A DNA stretch of 11,539 nucleotides from Fidelibacterota bacterium (GTDB taxonomy: Bacteria > Fidelibacterota > UBA2242 > JAFGTP01). Position 1 is the first letter of the stretch. Every line of letters begins with the position of its first letter. Positions 6,443 to 11,539 of this stretch are shown here, piece by piece. A model generated the notes under the pieces. It had not been told where the DNA came from. It ran no database searches and saw only the letters and a program-made list of their open reading frames with translations. The stretch spans positions 1 to 11,539 of the forward strand of contig JAIPHI010000083.1 of the NCBI GenBank assembly GCA_021735285.1, given 5' to 3'. The translations under genes and the position numbers were made by a program.

Positions 6443-7051
6443 TCAGATAATCCTCAAAATAACCAGTTTTGAAAATATTTCGGCAAATATCGATCCTAAA
6501 ATAAAAAGCATAATGCCTTTTAATCCTTGCACTTTGTAATTCTTACTAAAAGACTTATACATCAGTAATATTGTCCATATTGTAATCAGAAGTAGGCAGA
6601 TGATTGATAAACTCACCATTATATTATCATATGAATTAAAACTAAATAATCCGAAATCCTGTATTTCACGGAATGACCGTAGATGGCAATATTTTTGGTA
6701 CGGTTCAGATAAAGTGATCATACTCGATATTAATAATGGCCATCTAGCCAATGCTTGTTGACCAAGAAAATCAACAATATCAATATTCCGTTTTGTAAAT
6801 ATTTTCCCCAATATTACTAATGAACCTGTTAATATAATCAGGTTTATATAACCTTCCAGAATAAACACTATAAAGGACGACGGCCTTCCAGTATGAACAT
6901 CAAACACACCATCAAAATGAATATTAGCAAATGAATTGATTACACCAGCTATTAATATAATGGTTAATCCAATAATAAATGTCTGATATTTCGATAAATA
7001 TCTAAAAGGTTCAAATAAAATTTTTAATAAACTTTTTTCTGAATTATCCAT
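6443..7051 (-). CDS. Yip1-like integral membrane protein, function unknown
   Basis: This 202-residue polytopic inner-membrane protein has about five hydrophobic segments, at roughly 24-44, 60-82, 103-114, 144-165 and 177-200. A short cytosolic N-terminus carries the FEPFRYLS motif, and a conserved-looking loop, HFDGVFDVHTG at 45-55, follows the first segment. The layout (an N-terminal 'P(F/W)RYL' helix and then five transmembrane helices) resembles bacterial Yip1-domain proteins, whose function is mostly unknown; the family call is from memory and tentative. The start is supported by AGGA 8 nt upstream of the ATG. It stands alone: upstream lies a long AT-rich intergenic region, and 225 bp downstream is the tRNA, read in the same direction. 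Confidence 0.75.
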   Translation of the reverse strand: MDNSEKSLLKILFEPFRYLSKYQTFIIGLTIILIAGVINSFANIHFDGVFDVHTGRPSSFIVFILEGYINLIILTGSLVILGKIFTKRNIDIVDFLGQQALARWPLLISSMITLSEPYQKYCHLRSFREIQDFGLFSFNSYDNIMVSLSIICLLLITIWTILLMYKSFSKNYKVQGLKGIMLFILGSIFAEIFSKLVILRII

Positions 7052-7617
7052 AATTGAAATCCTTCATTTTAGGCTTTGACCAATTTTGGGAATAATCTGA
7101 TTGAAAAAATTAATTATTATATGCAGATGACAATTTAGTACTACGGTATTAAATTATTCTTAGTTGAGACCTATTGAAAACTTAATAGAGCCTCTATTTT
7201 CATGGAATATATAATTTTGCTGCCTCCATATTACTGCAGATATATAATAATTGCAAATACTTTAAAATTTTATCCAACAAAGTATGGATTTTATATTCAA
7301 ACTTTTGCTCTTTTGATATTTAATATTATAAGATGCAAAAATCACTTTATATATCTCCCATAGGCCATCCTTATTATAACATTCTGTGAAAAACAATTTA
7401 CATAATCTTTAGAAGATACAAAATTCATCTTGGAATTATAGTTTTAATGGTTAAATTTTACTTCAGAGATTGGGACTTGTATTAGTATAATTTTTGTATC
7501 AAAGAATTATCATTACTATTTATTACAATATTTTTAAAAATGTATCTTTTAAAATTCCACTTCTTTTATTCTTTAAATAAAAGTGTTCATAAAAATTAAT
7601 AAGCTTCGAGGAGCTGT
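7052..7617. other. 566-bp AT-rich intergenic region between divergent genes
   Basis: This gap between the divergently read Yip1-like and methyltransferase genes has no credible gene. Stops are frequent in all frames, and the only protein-like stretch is 18 codons without a ribosome binding site. No tRNA or GC-rich structured RNA is apparent. It should hold the promoters of both flanking genes. One candidate for the rightward gene is listed separately. The length and base composition suggest either decayed sequence or an extended regulatory region. Confidence 0.6.
7462..7491 (+). promoter_or_regulatory. Possible promoter for the membrane methyltransferase gene
   Basis: A perfect -10 TATAAT at 7486-7491 is preceded at 18 nt by TTCAGA (7462-7467), a 4-of-6 match to the -35 consensus. 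The predicted 5' leader would be about 120 nt. In such AT-rich DNA chance matches are common, so this is only a candidate. Confidence 0.3.
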
Positions 7618-8364
7618 ATGGCATTACGAGAAAAATTCAAAAAACAGGGCAATTGGCTTTTTAAAAGGCGAAGCTACTTGCCACTTTTAATCTTTCCTTT
7701 TTTAATAATTGCCCTTTTCAATTACGAGCATCTGGAAAGCTATCTGGGGAAAAATTTTGGCGATATTTATGGAGTAATATGTATTGCCATTTCTTTTCTA
7801 GGACTTGCAATTCGAGCTATAACAATTGGATACACACCCAAAGGAACCTCAGTTAGAAGTACAGATGGACAGGTTGCTGATACATTAAATACTACCGGCA
7901 TGTATTCTGTAGTGCGCCATCCCCTATATCTTGGAAATTTTATTACATTCCTGGGCATGATTTTATTCATTCAGGTTTGGTGGTTTAGTATTATTGGTAT
8001 GTTGGCTTTTTTCATCTACTATGAACGGATTATGTATGCAGAGGAGGCCTTTTTAAGAAAAAAATTTGGTAAGCAATATCTGGAATGGGCTAAAGAAACA
8101 CCTGCTTTCTGGCCAAAATTTAGAAACTGGAAGAAACCTAAACTTCGCTTCCTTTTCAGAAGCGTATTAAAAAGAGAATATTCCGGCTTTTTTACAATAA
8201 TAATATCATTTACCATGATTGAATTTCTGGGAAATTTGATCTCAAAAAGCAAGTTTGAACTGGATCTTAATTGGATAATTTTCTTTTCTGTTGGAGTTAT
8301 AATCTATCTTACATTGAGAACTATTAATAAAACTAGTAAAATACTACATGTAGAAGGCAGATAA
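7618..8364 (+). CDS. ICMT/PEMT-like integral membrane methyltransferase
   Basis: This 248-residue membrane protein has hydrophobic segments at about 20-36, 48-70, 104-135, 190-207 and 218-234. The central part carries the signature of the isoprenylcysteine carboxyl methyltransferase / phospholipid methyltransferase superfamily: TTGMYSVVRHPLYLGN at 92-107, with the R100-H101-P102 S-adenosylmethionine-binding motif, and then AEEAFLRKKFGKQYLEW at 141-157, in which E143, R147, F150-G151 and Y154 match the conserved E...L...FG..Y pattern. Bacterial members methylate lipids or other hydrophobic substrates, but the substrate here cannot be inferred. It extends about 85 residues beyond the catalytic signature, with two more predicted membrane helices. 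The start is supported by GAGGAG 4 nt upstream of the ATG. The gene is monocistronic and converges on merR, 28 bp away. Confidence 0.88.
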   Translation: MALREKFKKQGNWLFKRRSYLPLLIFPFLIIALFNYEHLESYLGKNFGDIYGVICIAISFLGLAIRAITIGYTPKGTSVRSTDGQVADTLNTTGMYSVVRHPLYLGNFITFLGMILFIQVWWFSIIGMLAFFIYYERIMYAEEAFLRKKFGKQYLEWAKETPAFWPKFRNWKKPKLRFLFRSVLKREYSGFFTIIISFTMIEFLGNLISKSKFELDLNWIIFFSVGVIIYLTLRTINKTSKILHVEGR

Positions 8365-8377
8365 GTATCTTCTGTCT
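8355..8377. terminator. Weak hairpin between convergent methyltransferase and merR genes
   Basis: Arms AGGCAGA (8355-8361) and TCTGTCT (8371-8377) pair over 7 bp, with one G-U on the plus-strand RNA, around a 9-nt loop. The T-rich stretch that follows on the plus strand starts about 11 nt later rather than immediately, so termination efficiency is doubtful. The placement at a convergent junction supports the idea. Confidence 0.3.
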
Positions 8378-8392
8378 GACCTAACTTTAATT

Positions 8393-8794
8393 TTATTGTA
8401 CTTCTTCATCTTCATCTAGAATTTGAAGTATATCCTGCAGACCGGATTTAATATTGCGAGCCACTTCTCTCAATTGTTTGACTTCAGCATCATCCCCGTT
8501 CTCCTGTCCTTTAAGCTCACCCGTCTTATAAAACTGATCAATTTCGCTTTTATCTAAATTTCTGACTAACTCGTTAGCGCCTTCGATTGTATATTTTTTT
8601 TCATATAAGAGATACTTAATTAAATTTAATAGTTTAATATCCTTTTCTTTATAAACCCTGTTTCCTGAACTATTTTTAGAGGGTGATAAATTTGTAAATT
8701 CTTTTTCCCAATAGCGTAGCACATACTTTTTTACATCCAGTATCTCGCTTACTTCTCCAATACTATAATAAAGTTTTTTAATATCTTTTAACAT
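8393..8794 (-). CDS. MerR-family transcriptional regulator
   Basis: This 133-residue DNA-binding protein has an N-terminal winged helix-turn-helix: the helix-turn-helix YYSIGEVSEILDVKKYVLRY at 9-28 and the wing around SGNRVYKEKDI at 43-53. These are followed by the helical LIKYLLYEKKYTIEGA segment at 58-73 and a C-terminal coiled-coil/acidic tail at 102-133. It has no cysteine, so it is not a classical metal-sensing MerR, and no ligand domain is recognisable. The form with RYWEKEF and KYTIEGA is common in FCB-group and deltaproteobacterial genomes as a small housekeeping-like regulator of unknown targets. The start lacks a strong ribosome binding site (only AAAAG 5 nt upstream) but agrees with the family's N-terminus. 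A dyad in its own promoter suggests autoregulation. Confidence 0.92.
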   Translation of the reverse strand: MLKDIKKLYYSIGEVSEILDVKKYVLRYWEKEFTNLSPSKNSSGNRVYKEKDIKLLNLIKYLLYEKKYTIEGANELVRNLDKSEIDQFYKTGELKGQENGDDAEVKQLREVARNIKSGLQDILQILDEDEEVQ

Positions 8795-8820
8795 ATACTT
8801 TTCATTTTTTATTATGTATT

Positions 8821-8849
8821 AATATACTGGAGCTCAAGTATAAAAGCAA
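8821..8849 (-). promoter_or_regulatory. Candidate merR promoter
   Basis: On the minus strand, TTGCTT (8844-8849) and TATATT (8821-8826) are separated by 17 nt, giving a predicted start near 8814 and a leader of about 20 nt before the merR ATG. The -35 box matches consensus only at TTG, as is common for regulated MerR-type promoters. The spacer is almost fully occupied by a dyad. Confidence 0.45.
8823..8842. promoter_or_regulatory. MerR-type operator dyad inside the merR promoter
   Basis: A 20-bp inverted repeat, with plus-strand arms TATACTgGAG and CTCaAGTATA, pairs at 9 of 10 positions. It fills the spacer between the candidate -35 and -10 boxes and overlaps the -10. MerR-family proteins characteristically bind dyads in exactly this position, so autoregulation by the adjacent gene product is a reasonable inference. 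Confidence 0.5.
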
Positions 8850-8945
8850 TCATTGATTAGTATTTACTTTAGATAATCTTCGCAAATTAAAAGATGAAAA
8901 ACCAGGCCCGATGCTACCCCGATCTCTCAAATCCGGTATATCCAA
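8850..8945 (-). CDS. Possible small ORF between aminotransferase and merR (31 residues)
   Basis: An open frame starting at TTG 8945 encodes 31 residues beginning LDIPDLRDRGSIGPGF and ends in TGA. It lies 23 bp after the aminotransferase stop, on the same strand. The frame is noticeably more GC-rich than the surrounding intergenic DNA and its composition looks protein-like. Against it, the start would be TTG, and the AAAGGA upstream is only 3 nt away, closer than usual. It matches no family I recognise. It could also be a structured RNA or the tail of a decayed gene. Confidence 0.3.
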   Translation of the reverse strand: MDIPDLRDRGSIGPGFSSFNLRRLSKVNTNQ

Positions 8946-8968
8946 AATTCCTTTAACTGTGAAGTTTA

Positions 8969-10237
8969 TTATTCTTTTATGAATACATTGTGCGGATTAA
9001 AATGGTGTTTTTTATAAAATTCTTTTGTGAATTCACAGAGCAATTGATAAGCATTTTTAAGTGTAGCTTCATCAGGCAAGAATACGACTCTAAAATGATT
9101 TGTACCTGGCTTTTCTCCAAAACCACTACCAAATACAACCAACACCCCTGTTTCTTCCAGTAATTCCAGAACAAATTCTTTATCACTGACATTTTTAGGA
9201 AGCTGAATTCGGGGAAATGCATAAAAAGCACCTCCTGGCTTGACGCAACTAATACCGGGAATATCATTCAGCATTTCATATGTTATGTCCCGTCTTTTTT
9301 CTACTTTCTTGAGGACAGTATTCAAATGTTCATCACTACCTTCTAGTGCCGGCGCTATCATGTGTTGTTGTGGATGAGGAGCACATAACCGGGCTCTCAA
9401 AAGTTTGTTCACAGCCTTTCTATATTCACTCATAACATTTAAAGGATCATGAAATATTGCCCAACCCACTCTCCAGCCTGGCATTATATAATTTTTACTC
9501 AATCCCCCAAAAGTAATCACAGGTACATCTTCCGATAAAGAAGCAATCGAAATGTGTTCATTATCATCAAACAATAATTTGTCATAAATTTCATCGGCAA
9601 AAATTATAAGTTCATTTTGTCGGGCAAACTCTAGAATATTTTCCAGACTCTTTTTATTATAATTCGCACCGGTGGGATTATTAGGATTGATCACCACAAT
9701 GGCTTTAGTCCGGTCGTTAACTCTCTTTTCAAGTTCGTTAAAATCGATCTGCCATCCATTTTCTTCATTTAAATAATAGGGATTTAATTCACCATGATAA
9801 ACCGGTATTTGCCCTGAATATAGAGGATAGCCAGGTGAAGGTGTCATTATATTATCACCTGGATTTATCAGGCCAGCAATAGCCAATGTAATTGCTTCGG
9901 ATGCGCCGCTAGAAATTATCACATCTTCTGGCTCGACACTATCGATGCCTTTTCTAATTTCGGCATCTCTGGCAATAGCAGCCCGTGCTTCTTGAATTCC
10001 CATAGAATCACAATAAGTTGAAACATTCTCATCACTATCATATTCCGAAGCTAATATTTTTTTACTGACAACAGACCGTAGTTTGTGGGGTGTTTCAAAA
10101 TCATAAACTGGAGGATCACCAATATTTAAGTATAGTATTTTACGGCCTTCAGCTTCAATTTTCTTGGCAGCAACTACAATATCACGAATTGCATAGGATA
10201 CTTTTTTTGTTCTTTCAGCCGGTTTAATAGTTTTCAT
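8969..10237 (-). CDS. Class I/II PLP aminotransferase, AlaT-like
   Basis: This 422-residue fold-type I aminotransferase probably moves amino groups between alanine (or a related amino acid) and 2-oxoglutarate. Conserved features are NIGDPP at 38-43, SSGASEAI for cofactor phosphate binding at 109-116, Y137 in SPGYPLY, NPNNPTG at 184-190 with N187, D215 in FADEIYD pairing with the pyridine nitrogen, the PLP lysine K248 in FGGLSKNY, R256 in GWRVGW, and the substrate-carboxylate arginine R383 in HFRVVF. The N-terminal RTKKVSYAIRDI and GGAFYAFP at 335-342 resemble alanine/aspartate aminotransferases of the archaeal and AlaT type; exact substrate is not determinable by eye. AGAGGT upstream supports the start. 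It follows the M16 peptidase gene by 13 bp, so the two are probably co-transcribed. Confidence 0.9.
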   Translation of the reverse strand: MKTIKPAERTKKVSYAIRDIVVAAKKIEAEGRKILYLNIGDPPVYDFETPHKLRSVVSKKILASEYDSDENVSTYCDSMGIQEARAAIARDAEIRKGIDSVEPEDVIISSGASEAITLAIAGLINPGDNIMTPSPGYPLYSGQIPVYHGELNPYYLNEENGWQIDFNELEKRVNDRTKAIVVINPNNPTGANYNKKSLENILEFARQNELIIFADEIYDKLLFDDNEHISIASLSEDVPVITFGGLSKNYIMPGWRVGWAIFHDPLNVMSEYRKAVNKLLRARLCAPHPQQHMIAPALEGSDEHLNTVLKKVEKRRDITYEMLNDIPGISCVKPGGAFYAFPRIQLPKNVSDKEFVLELLEETGVLVVFGSGFGEKPGTNHFRVVFLPDEATLKNAYQLLCEFTKEFYKKHHFNPHNVFIKE

Positions 10238-10250
10238 TCTCTACCTCTTT

Positions 10251-11492
10251 TTAGCTATTTTCGGGCTTTATAATAGTCTTTATAAAAAGATGGTCATTTA
10301 AAATATAGCGGGCCAGCTCTACTATACCTTGTTTATCAATTTTATTAATTTTATCTAACAGTTCATCAATAGTAATTAATTCGTTATCTACAATAGCCAT
10401 TTTTGCCAGTCGTTGCATCCTGGCGGCCATACTCTCAAGCGAAAGCATGGCAGTACCTTTATATTGTTGCTTTTTATGCTGTAGTTCATCTTCTGTAAGA
10501 TCACCATCCGCTATTTTTTGTAGCTCTTTTAAAATAAGATCGCCGGTTTTATCTAAATTAGAAATATCAGTTCCCGCATAAATACCAAAGACACCTTTTT
10601 TCTTGTATAATCTTGCAAAGGCATAAATTGAATAGACAAATCCATATTTTTCTCTAACATTTTGAAAAAGACGTGAACTTAATCCTCCACTTAAGAGTAC
10701 ATTTAACAAAGCCAGTTCAAAACGTCTTTCATCCTGACGGGAAAATATTCTAGTTCCCAAAATAACATGGGCCTGTTTTATATCGCGGGTATAGACGCTC
10801 TTTTCCTGTTGGACTGGTTCAAAATCATAGTGTTTATGAACAGTTTTAACTCCTGAATTTTTGGAGAAAAACTTACGTACTTTTTTAACAAGACGTGCAT
10901 GCCTTACTCGGCCTGTCGCAGCAATAACTATATTATCCGGATTATAGTAGTCATTGACAAAATTTAGGATTTGCGTTTTGGTAATATTACTAACACTATC
11001 TTGAGTTCCCTGAATAGCACGCCCATAAGGATGCTGAGGGAATAACTGTTCTATAAAAAAATCATGAATTGCTGATGTAGGTGAGTCTTCACTATCTTTT
11101 ATTTCCTCTTTGATTACCATTTTTTCACGTTCAATATCTTCTCCTCGGAATAAATTATTTTGGACGACATCAGCTAATACATCAATGCCCTCTTCCAAAT
11201 ATTCACTCATCAACCTGACATGATAGCAAGTATAGTTTTTGGCAGTAAATGCATTAATATTACCCCCCAAAGATTCAATATCATGAGCGATTTGAAAAGC
11301 GGACCTGTTCTCTGTGCCTTTAAAAGCCATATGTTCGAGAAGATGTGCTAAACCATTTGTCTGCTCTGTCTCATCATTTGAACCGGCTAGTACACAGACT
11401 CCCAGGGCAACTGAATAGACGCTGTCCACATACTCCGAAACTATTCTCAGCCCATTCGATAATGTTGTTTGTTTGTAACTATTTAATGCCAT
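10251..11492 (-). CDS. M16-family zinc metallopeptidase (processing-peptidase-like)
   Basis: This 413-residue single-unit M16B-type peptidase has the length of mitochondrial processing peptidase beta and bacterial YmxG/PqqL-like relatives. The inverted zinc motif HLLEH at 50-54 gives ligands H50 and H54 and catalytic E53; the distal glutamate ligand is E130 (or E129) in VIKEEIKDSEDSP. The later LSSRLFQNVREKYGFVYSIYAF region at 271-292 carries the family's R280/Y287 substrate-binding pair, so this copy looks catalytically complete. No signal peptide is evident, which favours a cytoplasmic role in peptide or precursor processing, although other bacterial members are exported. AGGA 7 nt upstream of the ATG supports the start. 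It is the first visible gene of a minus-strand group with the aminotransferase; the 47 bp upstream show no complete promoter. Confidence 0.93.
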   Translation of the reverse strand: MALNSYKQTTLSNGLRIVSEYVDSVYSVALGVCVLAGSNDETEQTNGLAHLLEHMAFKGTENRSAFQIAHDIESLGGNINAFTAKNYTCYHVRLMSEYLEEGIDVLADVVQNNLFRGEDIEREKMVIKEEIKDSEDSPTSAIHDFFIEQLFPQHPYGRAIQGTQDSVSNITKTQILNFVNDYYNPDNIVIAATGRVRHARLVKKVRKFFSKNSGVKTVHKHYDFEPVQQEKSVYTRDIKQAHVILGTRIFSRQDERRFELALLNVLLSGGLSSRLFQNVREKYGFVYSIYAFARLYKKKGVFGIYAGTDISNLDKTGDLILKELQKIADGDLTEDELQHKKQQYKGTAMLSLESMAARMQRLAKMAIVDNELITIDELLDKINKIDKQGIVELARYILNDHLFIKTIIKPENS

Positions 11493-11539
11493 TTCTAATT
11501 CCTATCCCGCACAAAATAATTAACTCTTAAACTAAGCTA

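Noticed and set aside
7333..7389. 18-codon plus-strand frame beginning MQKSLYISPIGH
   Set aside because: It is very short, has no Shine-Dalgarno sequence and lies in AT-rich DNA with frequent stops; not enough to call a gene.
8885..8945. GC-rich patch after the aminotransferase as a rho-independent terminator
   Set aside because: GGGCCTGG followed by TTTTT looked promising on the minus strand, but no stable stem could be paired; the repeats there are direct, not inverted.

Overview
The window is a low-GC bacterial segment carrying eight full-length protein genes, one tRNA gene, one weak small-ORF candidate and the tail of an insertion sequence. UGA is used as an ordinary stop, most genes have clear Shine-Dalgarno sequences, and the tRNA has no encoded CCA. 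The organism cannot be named with certainty. The two-domain NifU beside a NifS, a cysteine-free FCB-style MerR regulator, an M16 peptidase and an AlaT-like aminotransferase suggest an anaerobic or candidate-phylum bacterium, possibly of the FCB/Cloacimonadota type. That is inference only.

Left region (1-3939). The C-terminus of an IS4-type transposase runs off the left edge, and the apparent IS end lies 3 nt beyond the stop codon of a minus-strand gene. That gene encodes an 829-residue AAA/STAND-like ATPase with a winged helix and four 34-residue TPRs. It is the second gene of a tight two-gene operon whose first gene encodes a 396-residue archaeal-type AAA ATPase (GxRRxGKS Walker A) with a C-terminal winged helix. 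A good promoter with a dyad over its -35 box precedes the operon. Function is unknown. The pairing of two P-loop ATPases, the repeat sensor-like domain, the AT-rich sequence and the neighbouring IS make it the best candidate here for an undescribed, perhaps defence-related, system.

Centre (3940-6442). A 301-bp divergent intergenic region separates this operon from nifS-nifU on the plus strand. The nif pair encodes a cysteine desulfurase and a NifU with scaffold and [2Fe-2S] domains but no Nfu domain. It most likely does general Fe-S cluster assembly, since no nitrogenase gene is in view. A perfect 19-bp palindrome lies upstream of nifS. A long imperfect inverted repeat covers the 3' end of nifU and stops just short of a convergent tRNA-Pro(GGG) gene.

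Right region (6443-11539). A minus-strand Yip1-like membrane protein and a plus-strand ICMT/PEMT-like membrane methyltransferase are separated by about 570 bp of AT-rich DNA. Then come minus-strand genes in the transcription order M16 zinc peptidase, class I aminotransferase, a possible 31-residue small ORF, and a MerR-family regulator. The merR promoter has a 20-bp dyad between its -35 and -10 boxes, which is the classical MerR operator position.
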